This document shows, in pieces, positions 32,880 through 43,230 of a stretch of DNA of 64,000 bases; the first letter of the stretch is position 1; every line of letters starts with the position of its first letter. The notes beneath the pieces were generated by a model. The model was given only the letters and a program-made list of their open reading frames with translations, did no database searches and was not told where the DNA came from. This DNA is from Cycas panzhihuaensis (taxonomy: Eukaryota; Cycadophyta). Where the stretch lies: NCBI GenBank assembly GCA_023213395.1, contig CM041465.1:110305741-110369740 (forward strand). Reading direction: 5' to 3'. The position numbers and the translations under genes were made by a program.

Positions 32880-33480
32880 TTCACTGTAAGCGCTAAACCC
32901 CTCACGAACCTATTAAAGAAGGGAGCTCCTTTTGCCTGGTCTAACAAGACCCAAAAGGCCTTCGAAGGACTTAAGGAAGCCCTTACTTCTGCTCCTACGT
33001 TGGCACCTCCTTGATTCGATACGTTGGCACCTCCTTGGACGCTATGCTAGCTCAGGAGGATGACTCGAGAACAGAGAGAGCTATATATTTCACCAGTCGC
33101 ACCCTCATGGCTACTGAGCTTAACTATTCCCCTGCCAAGAAGGAGTGCCTCTCCTTGGTCCATGCGACCAAGAAGTTCAGACACTACTTGCTTGGCAACA
33201 ACACTAAGGTGATCGTTCGATCTGATCCCTTGCGATACTTGCTGACTCGTTCAGATTTGACGAGTAGGGCTGGTCGTTGGGCTGTCTTACTTCAAGAATT
33301 CGACCTCCATGTCGTCAACTAGAAATCAAACAAGGGAATGGTAGTGGCCGAGCAACTTGCAGACGCCCCTATCCCTAACTCCTTTGGTGCCCTCATTGAC
33401 GACTCTCTCCCCGATGAGTCTATCCTGACAATCCAGGGAGCCTCTCCCCATCCACTCATCAATGATGAGTGGTATGGCGA
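32880..33480 (+). pseudogene. TatC gypsy-type RNase H (gRNH), degenerate
   Basis: The region starts with SAKPLTNLLKKGAPFAW (about 32,890) and continues in another frame with AIYFTSRTLMATELNYSPAK, KKECLSLVHATKKFRHYLLG and RSDPLRYLL. The segment holding the first catalytic Asp is missing at a scar around 32997-33037 (see the 17-bp repeat). TatD has LYTLVTNESLG there without a catalytic Asp, so this RNase H was probably already weak in the family and may be backed up by aRNH. A TAG follows LHVVN. Confidence 0.8.
32997..33037 (+). repeat. 17-bp direct repeat at a deletion scar in gRNH
   Basis: acgttggcacctccttg occurs at 32997-33013 and 33021-33037 with 7 bp between. Compared with TatD, the sequence for the start of RNase H is missing and the frame changes here. 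Confidence 0.9.
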
Positions 33481-33559
33481 CATAGTGTGGTATCTTACGC
33501 AGTAGAAATACCGCCCTACTGCCAGTAGCAAAGTTAGATCTCGTATCCAGACTTCTACT

Positions 33560-34713
33560 AGGTAATACCTCCTCATGGACGAGGTATTGTACAAGAGGTC
33601 CTTCGATGGGATCTTCCTCCGCTACGTCATTACTAACGAAGCTGACTAGGTACTTCGCGAATGCCACCACGGTATTTGTGGAGGTCACTTTGGGGGCTAG
33701 TCTATGGCTCAGAGGATCCTTCGCATGGGTTATTTCTGGCCGTCCTTTTTCAAGGACGCTCATTCCTTTATTTTGAAATGTCGGCGATGTCAGGAACATG
33801 CCAACATTTCCCATGTGCCTTCTGAGGCCCTGCATCCTATTGTTTCACTGTGGACTTTTGCTCAATGGGGACTAGACCTCATTGGGGCCATCTCCCCACC
33901 TTCGTCGTTGTAGCATAAGTTTATCTTGACTGCCACGGAGTACTTCACCAAATGGGCAGATGCCATTCCCTTAGTTACTACCCCTGGTAAAACGATTGCT
34001 ATGTTCATTTACCAGCACATCATTTGCCATTTTGGGATTTCGGACATCCTGATCACTGACAATGGAACTCTTTTCTGTAATAAAGAGATGGATGAGCTTT
34101 GTGAGAAGTTTAAAATTTCTCACAAGACTTCCTCCCCTTACTACCCTCAGGCAAATGGCTAAGTGGAGTCTTTTAATAAGACTCTCGTCAACATTCTCAA
34201 GAAAACCGTTGCTGAATCCCAAAAGGATTGGCACCTTCAGCTGCCCTCCGCTTTGTGGGCTTATCGTACCTCTATCCGTTCTTCCATGGGAATGACCCCG
34301 TTCTCCCTGCTCTACGGTACTGAGGCAGTACTCCCATTGGAGGTGGAGATTCCTTCCTTGCGAGTCTCCCTTCGAGGCTCATCGACGAAGAGTCGATCCG
34401 TCAGGCTCACCTTCTCAACCTCGAGGCTTTGGATGAGAGATGCTTAGCCACTTATTAGGCTAACTTGGCATCCAAAGCTTGCTCACAAAGGACCTACGAT
34501 AAACATATTCATTCCCGTCCTTTGTTTCCTGGGGACCACGTCCTCAAGCTCGAGTATCTCCATGATCGCTTGACCAAATTCAAACCCTAATGGGTTGGTC
34601 CTTTCGTCATTATCAAATCCCTTGGTAATGGTGCCTATAGAATAGCCACTCTAGAAGGGCTTGAATTTGAGAAAGCTATTAATGGGAAATTCCTTAAGAA
34701 GTTTTATGCGTGA
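33560..34713 (+). pseudogene. TatC integrase
   Basis: The zinc finger has ECHHGICGGHFGG (33,660-33,697) and CRRCQEH (33,780-33,800), an H2C2 type. The core reads TATEYFTKWADAIP (about 33,930; Glu where many integrases have the first Asp), ITDNGTLFCNKEMDELCEKF (second acidic site, about 34,054-34,110) and YYPQANG followed by VESFNK (third, about 34,140-34,175). The C-terminal domain ends FLKKFYA and the TGA at 34,711. CAA has become TAA after QANG and further stops occur at about 34,446 and 34,588. No chromodomain follows, which separates it from ChromB. It would insert the element DNA. Confidence 0.88.
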
Positions 34714-35358
34714 TCTTTCCACGATCTCTTCACCCTGCTCTGAAATAAGCCTAAACTACCATCTTAGGTTGTCCCCATTCTTCCCAACCACGGGTAGAAT
34801 GGCAATTTAAGGTGGATCCTTCTTCTTCTTTCTGGTTCCTTCCACGGAACCCATGTTCCTGTACCCTCTTAGGAACTTTTATCTTCCTGCTTGGGCATTC
34901 CCCAATTAGGAAGATGCTTTGGAGCATCGTCGCTCCTCTCTCTTGCCTGCCATTTCCTTTGCATATTCAACTATGCTCTTCCGCAGACATGTATGCCACT
35001 CTATCCTCTAACCTCACACCTCTCTGTCATCTCCACTCACGACATGTGTGTATGCTCCTGTTAGACATATAGCCATACATAGAAGGGAACGTGTGCATCA
35101 TACAATAAAGTATCTACAGCATAACATTTATAACATACAAAATAAACACACGTCATCCACACATGATCTATACACAACATCTCATATCTAAGTGGGGTTC
35201 CAATTACCTTGTATATATATATACATCCAAAAATCATGTCACATCATACATCTGGGAAGCTGGTGTCCTTGCAGGGGGGGTACAATCATATGGTCCTATA
35301 TATAACCCCCTGGAGGCCCGTGCTTTCCCCTGTCAAAATCATGTGTACATCTCCTACT
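34714..35358. other. TatC spacer between integrase and aORF 3' end
   Basis: About 640 bp with no domain. It contains a gtatatatatatac word (35,211-35,224) and corresponds to 57,364-58,042 of TatD. It probably holds the 3' untranslated ends of the two converging genes. Confidence 0.6.
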
Positions 35359-37256
35359 CTAGTGCTACCCCGCTCCTGGGGTACCATCTCTCGGTCTATG
35401 TGATCCCTCTGATAGGGACCACATCCCTTCGAGGCTCCTCCTGGGCCTCTACGAGCTACCTGCCTCGCTCTCCTCGTCTCGTGGTCACCTCAGGGTCGTC
35501 ATCGTTGTGTGGGTATGCGTCCTGCTCCGGCTCAACCTCGATGTCATCTGTGCTACCAACTGATCGTATCGGGCCTGAATACAATCCCTCTCCCCTCAGA
35601 GTGCTTCCTCAGTCACTCTGAGGTGCTCTATGAGTACTGCTAAATGGACTCTACTCCTGGCATATCTGCCTGCTCTGCCCTGTGTCTCTAGAGCCTACAC
35701 CCATCCATGTAGCTCGTCCCTCTCACGCCTCGCATTATCTCTGTCCTGCTGCAACTGTCCCTGAGATGTCACGTGCTCTTGGGACTTTGCGGCCTATATG
35801 TCCCTTGCCCTCACCAACGGGACGAATGCCTCTATGTGGGCACCTGCCGCTCTAGGCTCATCTCTTGCCTGGATGGGTGGTTGCCCCTCTGCATATACTT
35901 GAGGGAATATCTCCCTCACCACAGCCTCTATCAATCTCCAGATCTCCGCTGCACCTGCCAATGCAACATGCCATGTGTCAGTGTACCTCACCATATACCA
36001 TGATCAAACCAAACCAAATATCTATCTGGATGCCAAACAACACTGGAAAAGGTTAGGTCTTACCTGCTGTGGCTACCAACTCCTCTAGTCGTGTGACATC
36101 CTCCCCTCCTGGCTCTCTGCCAGTTGTAGGTGCCTCATCCTCTAGTACCTCCTCTACCTGGGCCTCCCTCCTTGTAGGGACCTACTCAGCTCTCATCCCT
36201 TCGGATCCCATCACGATTCGTAGCCTGCGGGCCCTGGTCACGGGCCCCCTACTCTCATCCTGCGCTTCTGATGGGCCTGCCTCTCCTTTAGCAACCCCAG
36301 ATGGACCCTCTGCGCCTCTTGTCGTCCCTGAGGGACCTGCCTCTCCTACAGGTCGTTACAGGCCGACCCCTTCTCCTCCATCATCTCCATCATCGCCTGC
36401 AGGCACTCCTGCTCCACCCGCCTTGTCATCACTATCCCACCTCACCATCCTATAGGGCTCTGCTACGTAGTCTGGCAGGGTGAGGAGGTCTAGTGACGTA
36501 GCCTCCACTGATCGTCAGACATGGGCCCGTTCCTCTATCCCTCTCAACCGAGTCTGCCACCTGTGGACCATTGGGGCCTACTTTGTGATGGAGTGTGGTC
36601 CCCCCGTTGGTGCCACTGCTGCGAAATGATTGAAGAACCAACACTGCAGCAGTGTGCTATACGATAACCTACCTCTGCCAGTCATCCTGATAGTATCTAG
36701 CTGGATGACGAGGTTCGCCGCTATCAGGGTTGCCTAGTCCATCCTCTCACTAGCTTTGCAGCGGCGAACTACATCCAACCATCCACCTGGTATCTCCCTA
36801 TAATTCTACTTCTAGGAAATCTAGAATATAATGCACAATATAACCAGCTTCCTCACCTAAGGAATCTCTGAAATCAGTATAGTCTGGAGGGGAGCTCCCC
36901 TCCGCTCCCATCTGACTGCTCCTATGAAGAACAAGGCTGCCTCTCTATGTGCTGCCTCATAGCGGCGTCCCCTGGGCCTCACCGCCTCCTTGTCACCCCA
37001 GATTCCCAATATCCGTCGTATATCTCTCGGTGTGACCATCACGTCACCTACCTGTGACAGGTGGAACACGTCTCCTCCTATCCTAATGGGATACTATATC
37101 AACCAGCAACCTCTGATCTGATGCATACTGAGGTGTCTTGAGGGCCTTGTATAGGCCACACCTCTACAAGATCTCCCTATCCTCCTGTGATGCCATCTCC
37201 ATGTAACTCAACATGGCCATACCTACATTCTCGCGGTTATCCACCGCGATGACAAC

Positions 37257-37724
37257 CTATCCACACCAAAAACAATCAAAGTTAGCTTCATGTTAGTTAC
37301 TATCACTCCTTACTCTCTCAAAACCCTCTTTGCCTGAGATTTGGGGCTCTTTGAGCCCTTTTGCCCTTTTTTCTGCTTGCCTGGCTTTGTATTGTACTTA
37401 ACTTAGTGGTACCGCTAAGTTCAGGGTGGGTCCCGTGGTGATCGGGTCCCATGGTAATGATCATGGCACCGCGATCATTACTGTGGTATGAACTGCGTTC
37501 CCCCAAAAGGGGGTTTACGCCCAAACCAAAAATTCTTCCGGTGGACCCCTGTGCCCACTGGGACCGTGGCTCCCAATGCCTGTGTCCCCGCTTCTTCTCG
37601 GGTCTGATTCAGACTCCAAGAGGCCTCTAATTGCCCATAAGGGGCACTAAAATTCCACAAAAATTACAAAAAACCAATTAAATTCGAACTTCAAAATGGG
37701 TTAGGTTTAGTGACATCCACTCAC
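37257..37724 (-). other. Intron 1 of TatC aORF
   Basis: 468 bp between GTGAGTGG and TGTGGATAG, phase 0. It carries two nested hairpin-forming blocks: cccccttttggggg (about 37,500-37,513) and the 9-bp inverted repeat at 37454-37481. Confidence 0.7.
37454..37481. repeat. 9-bp perfect inverted repeat in TatC aORF intron 1
   Basis: Arms gtaatgatc (37454-37462) and gatcattac (37473-37481) flank a 10-base loop, 243 bp from the donor. TatD has ccaagatc/gatcttgg with a similar 10-base loop, 255 bp from its donor. Confidence 0.9.
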
Positions 37725-37904
37725 TAGATCTAGTCTCGCTGTCGCCATCTTGTCCTACCAATCCCGCTGGCTCTCTCCGCTCTCTGATCCAACAACTCAA
37801 TCTCTCCCTGCGTGCCTCCAAAGTTGGGTGGTGCTCTGTTGCATAAGGTAATGGCTCTGGTTTCTCACAAGAGCCGGTGAAAATGAATCAATTTTCTGTT
37901 TGAT

Positions 37905-37918
37905 TTCCTTATATAGGC
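37905..37918 (-). promoter_or_regulatory. TATA box of TatC aORF
   Basis: On the minus strand gcctatataaggaaa places the first T of TATATAA at 37915, exactly 167 bases before the ATG. The same box at the same distance precedes the TatD aORF, and about 60 bp upstream is also conserved (gaagtgcc...gggccccc). Confidence 0.75.
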
Positions 37919-38433
37919 GGGGGCCCCGACTGGCACTTCTTCTGTTTTTGGCTCTGCGACAGCCGTTGGGATCGTCCCGTTTCCCTAATTACCTTTACCT
38001 TCTAGCCCTGTCACCCATTTTGCTCTCTTGACACCTTTTTGCGCTTTCTCGTAAGTGCATTTATGGTGCCTCATTTTTGCACTTTTTTCCTAGGCCCTTC
38101 TGTCTCGTTTTACGTGCCACTCCCGTGCATGCCCGAGTTTATACTCATTTGGCTCGTTTCGTCACCCTGGACTCGTTTTTGCAGTCCTTTCTCACTCTTG
38201 GGGTCCCCAAAGGGAATGCTCCCTTGCCCGGGGGCATGTTTCGCTTTCTCAAGTGACTGTTTGGCACCCTAGGAGGCTTTTTCCTCCAACCACTCTCTCC
38301 CGGTGATCGGACTACCTGCCCTCGTCCTGGGTAACCTCATTGCTAAGTCCTCCTACCCTTCACAGCCATTTTCTACTTGCCTTTCGAGTATTGCTTTCAT
38401 TATCGATTGACTATCAGGATTTTTGTGTCACCC

Positions 38434-38857
38434 ATGTCCGTCTACATCTTTACTGACGGCGGAAGCCGCGGTAACCTTGGTCCTTCTGCCGCTGCATGGA
38501 TCCTCCGCAACCCTTATGGACGCGACCTCTTGCTCTCTGGGATCTTCCTCCCAGAGGCCACTAACAACGAAGCTAAATATATAACTGTTATTGAAGCCCT
38601 TACTGATGCACTCTATTTCCATCACAGATCCATCGTTTTGCTTTGCGACTCTCAAGTTGTGGTGTCTCATCTCACATAGGTTTACCAGGTGCAATGCCCT
38701 CACTTGAGGACTCTTGCTTCTGCTGCCAGATCTCTCCTGACCCGCTTCTCTTCCGTCAATATCCAGCATATTCCTCTGGCCCTCAACGCTGAGGCAGATA
38801 GTCTCATTCGCCTCATCCTTGAGCGGTGCCTCCCTCTCCTCGCTGACCATCCCTGAG
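38434..38857 (+). pseudogene. TatC additional RNase H (aRNH), nearly intact
   Basis: From ATG 38434 the frame encodes about 140 residues ending at TGA 38855. Catalytic acids can be read: YIFTDGGSRGN (Asp at residue 8, codon 38455), EATNNEAKY (Glu), LLCDSQVVV (Asp) and ALNAEADSL (Asp). These are the four acidic positions of RNase HI. The only stop inside is a TAG at about 38,677 from CAG. Length and motifs fit the archaeal/plant-type RNase H that Tat elements carry beside the gypsy one. It starts about 520 bp from the divergent aORF TATA box and ends about 400 bp before the polypurine tract. Upstream ttcacag and gtgtcac words could be splice acceptors. Confidence 0.85.
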
Positions 38858-39257
38858 GCTTGTCTGGCCCTCCTGTCGCCCAAGCCCCAGGTCATCTTAC
38901 ACTTTACTTTGCAACCCGTTCGCACCTCTGAAACCTAACCGCTAATTAGGCTAAACTATGGCGACTACCCATTATGCTTAATCTTTTTACTTGATTATGC
39001 ACGTCCTTCTGCATCTTTTGTGGTGAGGGCAGCCCCCTCGCCTTTCTCATTTTTTTAATCAGTTTCTAGGTGGCTCATAGGCAGCCCCTATGTTGTCTCC
39101 ATTGCTGCTTTCGTATCCACATGTTCTGCCATGACACTCGATGGCACCCTTGCCTACTGTTATGATCTTGATTGATATATCTATATACACATGTGCTACT
39201 GATAGTTGTGTTGCTAACATTCGCCATTGCACCAGGCTTCCGAGCGGTGAGGCTCTA
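38858..39257 (+). other. TatC 3' untranslated spacer before the polypurine tract
   Basis: No coding region. It contains gatatatctatatacacatg (39,174-39,193), which in TatD has expanded into a 75-bp TA microsatellite. Confidence 0.7.
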
Positions 39258-39272
39258 CCACCAAGGGGGCAG
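39258..39272 (+). promoter_or_regulatory. TatC polypurine tract
   Basis: accaccaagggggcag directly precedes the LTR start TGTTTCC; TatD has the same tract (ctgcccccttgg on the plus strand). Confidence 0.85.
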
Positions 39273-40842
39273 TGTTTCCTGACTTCCGGGAATGGATACA
39301 GAATCACCGACTCAGGTAAGTGCAGGTATGTTTCTCACCTTATTATCACTTTCTTTTGATAAGTGTTTGCTTACATGTCTGCATGTTTGTGGCTTTGTAG
39401 ATGACTTTGTCTTCGTTTACACTTATTTTAGCCTATGACGACTATAGCAGGGGTACATTCCCAGTGAGTGTGGTACCGTGGTGGCCACTCCACTTCCCGC
39501 ACTCTGCCCTGCTCACTCCATGATCCACTTGGCTTGTGCCACCTCTGCCCGTGTGATGACCCGTCATCGTTTAGTTGACTTGCCACACCATTTAAGCCCC
39601 ATTTTTGCTCTTTTGGACTCGTTTGTTGGCTTGTTTACCCTCGGGTAGGTGTCTCAGCCTCCTATTGGCCCTTTTTATCATCTGCCCCCAGCCTAGACTA
39701 GCTGGCCGAGCCTGTTTTTCCCTCTGGGCTAATACCGCTAAGATTTTTGCGGTACCACCAGAAAAACTGTGGTACTGCAGATTTTGTGGCAGTATGACTG
39801 TTCTAACTTATTTTTTAAAATCCGCCATGGTAATTTCGCATTTATTGCGAAACTGCCATGTGTCTTACGACTTAACTCGCTACTAGCTGCGCCCTAATCG
39901 CTCCTTACCATTTGCTTGCAGGTACTTGGAGAGAGCAAAGGGTCTTTTCCGCCCATCCCGTTGCCGGTAAGTGCTCCTATGCATGTTGTACTTTCATACT
40001 TCATTACTAGTAATTGGTTTCTTTATTTCCTTGGTTTTGTACTTTAGTATTTTTCTGGGGAAGGTAAGAGAGCCCCTCATTCCAACCTGCTGTGACGCTT
40101 CACACCTGTCGTGCCTTATGGAGTAGTTTTGGTGTCCCTTCGGAGCGCCATCGTCACACACGCTTCTGGTCTAGGTACATGCTTCGCTCCACCCTACCAC
40201 TCCTTCCTTTTGAATTTTCTTCATATATGTAGTAATTAACTCATTGGAAATCAAAAGGGGAACTTAACTTTACTTTCGGTTCATGCTTTATTTATTTCAT
40301 TGCATGCATCTTCTCTACCCATAGGAAAAGGTCATAGGAATCACCCCTTTTTACCTTTTCCTTTCCTTTGTTGTGCAAGCTTCCTGCTCTCCTTGTTCCT
40401 TGTGTGTTTGGTTAGTTTGCTTAGGCACACCTTGACCCACCTTCTTGGGTCATCCCTCTTACTTTCCTTTGGTTCCCTGCTTCGTCAGATAACCAAAGTG
40501 ACCCTGTCCAAAGGCCAACCACTTGTTTACCCTCCCTTGTCTCCCGTTGCTCTAAGGGGACTCTCGAAGGTTCCTTTATGTCCCCTTCTGACCATCCAAG
40601 GGTGGGAGGATCCTTCCCATTAGGTCAACCCAGGCTAACCCTACACCTCCTCACCTCTTGTTCGAAGTAGGGGGATCACCCTTTAGTAGTTATATTCCAT
40701 TGTAGGTCCCGAACTCGCGCTCCGGCACAAGGGGCGCCCTGTGTGGTATTTACCCTACTTATAGGTCTCTTTCTCGATCATATTATCACCTGCTCTTACC
40801 ATACCTATTTAGTTAGGTAGCTATCCTGTAGACACGCATCCA
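39273..40842 (+). repeat. TatC 3' LTR (1570 bp, internally deleted)
   Basis: It starts TGTTTCC and ends GCATCCA. It matches the 5' LTR except for a missing 1159-bp segment at about 39,903, where cgctc is followed by cttac and then catttgcttgcagg. The block 39,739-39,775 has gcggtaccac and gtggtactgc arms of a near-perfect inverted repeat. Confidence 0.92.
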
Positions 40843-40847
40843 CCTAT
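40843..40847. repeat. Target-site duplication of TatC, right copy (CCTAT)
   Basis: Identical to 25189-25193. Confidence 0.9.
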
Positions 40848-41860
40848 CATGTAAATATTCAAATTTTAAAACTTTTTCACTGACGTTAAACTTCCTAAGA
40901 CTAAGCTGCTTATCATGTGTAGCTAGGACTCTGGCCTTGGTCACCACATTATTCTACAAAGATTGAAAATAAATCTTATCTAACTTTTCCAACTCCAAAA
41001 GGTGAGCTTCCCTTTGGAACTATTCATCTATAAATTCCTTTAATGAGACACGTAGAGAAGGAATTTTGACATCTAATGGTAAAACAACTTTGACACCATA
41101 AATAAGGGAGAATGGTGTCATACCCATAGCATTTCTAATGGTAGTCTTATAGGCCGACAATGCTGGAAATAACTAGGAATACCAATCCCTATGAGAAGTA
41201 GTAATAGTCTTAGCCAAAATCTTATATAAGATCTTATTAAATGCTTCCACCTGGCCATTCGCCTAAGGATGATATGGAGTAGATGTTCTATGGGTAGTAT
41301 AAAACTTACTACATAGTTCACTAATATGGTGATTATAGAATAAGGTTCTATTGTCAGTAATAATAACATCTGGCATCCCAAACTAACAAATAATATGTTG
41401 AAATAAGAAAGTAACGATGACCTTTTTAATAGTAGAGATTAATGGGATAGCTTCACTCCACTTCATAAAGTATTTGATTGCAGTTAGAATAAAATTATGC
41501 CCATTTGAAGATGTTGGAAAGATCTGTCTAATGAGGTCAAGAACCCATTAGGAGAATGGCCAAGGTAAAATTATTGATTTCATTTCTTACGCAGGTTGAT
41601 GGATTAAAGTTATGTGGGGTTGGTATTCTTGGAATTTTTGGATATAAGAGTGGGCATCCTTAAATAAAGTGGGCCAATAATATAACTCATATGAAGAATA
41701 TATTGGGCCATCGATTGACCACCAAAATGCCCATCACATATCCCCTCATAGGACTCTGTCAAAGCAACTAAGGATTCATTAAGTAAAAGGCACCTTAGTA
41801 GAACTCTATCAAAAGAATGCTTATATAAGGTATCATCTAGCAAAAAGTATTATCTAGCAG
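40848..41860 (-). pseudogene. TatA2 integrase (piece right of TatC)
   Basis: On the minus strand the zinc finger is in 41610-41843 with LYKHSFDRVLL, GICDGHFGGQSMA and a CKKC-type end. The core follows at about 41,120-41,560: a TDNRTLFYNH-like block (about 41,330-41,360), a YHPxANGQVEAFNK-like block (about 41,240-41,285) and MGMTPFSLIYGVK (about 41,085-41,125). It aligns with TatC and TatD integrase, including LPLDVKIPSLRV. The C-terminal end continues beyond the TatC insertion at 25,070-25,188. Frame changes and stops are frequent. Confidence 0.78.
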
Positions 41861-42460
41861 TAGCATGAATTCATCTTCTCTTCTTTGAAGTAGCAAGAGA
41901 AGGAAAATATCGATCATGAAGATACGATCTAATCTCCCCAAACTATGGGTCATCAGAAGGGATGCCCTAGACATGGAAGATATATTCATCTAGGAGGGAA
42001 TCATCAATGGGTTGGCAAGCATGATTTGGAAGAGGGGCATCAGCCATGATCTCTGGAATGATCATGCCTTTCTTATACTTTCTATTGATCACCTACAAAT
42101 TAAATTCCTAAAGTAATAAAGACCACTTATCAAGTTGACTAATAAGGTTAGACTTGGTAAGTAAATATCTTATGGGATTAGATTGGACAATGAGGTGGAC
42201 CCTATTCCCAAGGAGGTAGTGGTTAAGCTTCTTAGTAGAAAAAACTAAAAAGGACAATAAATCTCAGTCGCCACAAAGGTCCTACTAATAAAATATATAA
42301 CCCTCTTTACCAAAATTGTCTTCTTCTGCTAGCATTCTTGCTAGCAACTCCTCGGTAGTTGAAGTATATAGAATGAATGGCTTACTAAACCTTAGTAGAA
42401 CTGGAGTAGAGACCAAGGCTTACTTCACCCTATCAAAGGACTCTTAAACTTGAGGAGTCC
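41861..42460 (-). pseudogene. TatA2 gypsy-type RNase H
   Basis: Degenerate versions of the TatD blocks can be read on the minus strand: a KYFLTKSNLISQLDKW-like stretch at about 42,115-42,165 and a KKLNHYLLGN-type block at about 42,205-42,235. These match RYLL-DL-GR and HYLLGNPTKV of the other elements. No open frame exceeds 60 codons. Confidence 0.6.
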
Positions 42461-43230
42461 ATTGAAATTAAATATCTTTCTTCAAAGGATTGGTAATAAG
42501 ATTAGTATCTAAGGCAAAGTCTTCAATGAAATGTCTTAGAAAACTAAGCCTACTTGGGAAAGATTTAATCTATCTTTGAGTCTTAGGAGGAGGCATTTGA
42601 ATGATAGCCTCAATCTTTTTGGGATCAATTCTAATCCCATCTTGAGAAATAATGTTTCCCAATATCTTTCTTAATGTAATGACAAAAACAAATTTGGAAG
42701 GGTTTAAGCACAAGTAATGCTTTTTACATCTTCTAAAAATGGTTCTCATATCATGTAAATGATCAGATCTTTTACGTAAAAGGGCGAGCATATCATCTAA
42801 ATAAATGGCAATAATATTGCCAATTAGGTCATGAAAGATATGAACCATAGCCCTTTGATATGTTGCACTAATATTCTTTAATCTAAAAGGCATGGCTTTA
42901 TAACTGAAGGTGCTCCAAGGAGTGGGAAAAGTGGTCTTATGGCAATCACGAAGTGTAATAGCAATATGATTTTATCCTAAAAATCCATCCATAAGAGACA
43001 TTACCTCGAAACCAGCCATCTAGTCCCAAATCTGATCAAGAAAGAAAAGAGAGAAATTATGGACACACATCATTAACATCACAAATGTTGATGCAAATCT
43101 AATTCGTACCATTCTTCTTTGTTACAAGAAGTATGTTAGAGACCCATTGAGAGTAATTGACACTCTCAAGGAATTATGTTACTAATAACTTCTCTATTTC
43201 TTGCTTAATAGCAAGAGAGAGATGTCGATG
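42461..43230 (-). pseudogene. TatA2 reverse transcriptase
   Basis: The minus-strand open stretch 42570-42893 starts MPFRLKNISATYQRAM and carries AIYLDDMLALL, the YxDD box with both Asp present, followed by HYLCLNPSKFVFVIT and QMPPPKTQR. To the right (42,900-43,200) the blocks TTFPTPWSTFSYKA, MDGF-GxNH and a C-I-D-F/I-N-like segment appear with stops. The catalytic palm survives better than the rest of TatA2. Confidence 0.82.

Larger units (their letters stand above)
35359..37748 (-). pseudogene. TatC aORF: antisense PMD-like gene with two introns
   Basis: Read on the minus strand, exon 1 (37748-37725) is 8 codons (MATARLDL) ending at the donor GTGAGTGG. Exon 2 begins at 37256 after tgtggatag with VVIAVDNRENVG and MLSYMEMASQED, then RCGLYKALKTPQYASDQRLL. 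After a 2-nt deletion come FHLSQVGDVMVTPRDIRRIL and RWERRGAPLQTIL, resembling the plant mobile domain start. Intron 2 donor is CAG|GTAAGACC near 36,062; its acceptor has decayed to ATGG. Exon 3 has IFPQVYAEGQPPIQA, a coiled coil, and a basic Ser/Arg-rich tail. The gene is antisense to gag-pol and lies between integrase and aRNH. TAG codons and frameshifts disable it. Confidence 0.75.
25194..40842 (+). mobile_element. TatC: Tat-like Ty3/gypsy element with antisense gene and second RNase H
   Basis: This 15.6-kb plus-strand element has long LTRs (2712 and 1570 bp), a PBS, a polypurine tract and a perfect CCTAT target duplication. Order: 5' LTR, gag with a Pro/Ser-rich N-terminal extension, protease, RT, RNase H, integrase, antisense aORF (minus strand), aRNH (plus strand), 3' LTR. 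There is no chromodomain. The extra RNase H, antisense gene and PBS type place it in the Tat lineage (Ogre/Retand-like). Over about 430 bp checked by eye the LTRs are roughly 93-95 percent identical, so it is among the younger insertions here. Its genes still carry several stops and frameshifts. Confidence 0.92.

Noticed and set aside
34812-35072. Plus-strand open frame after the TatC integrase
   Set aside because: No domain, no homologous frame in TatD, and it lies in the spacer before the aORF end.
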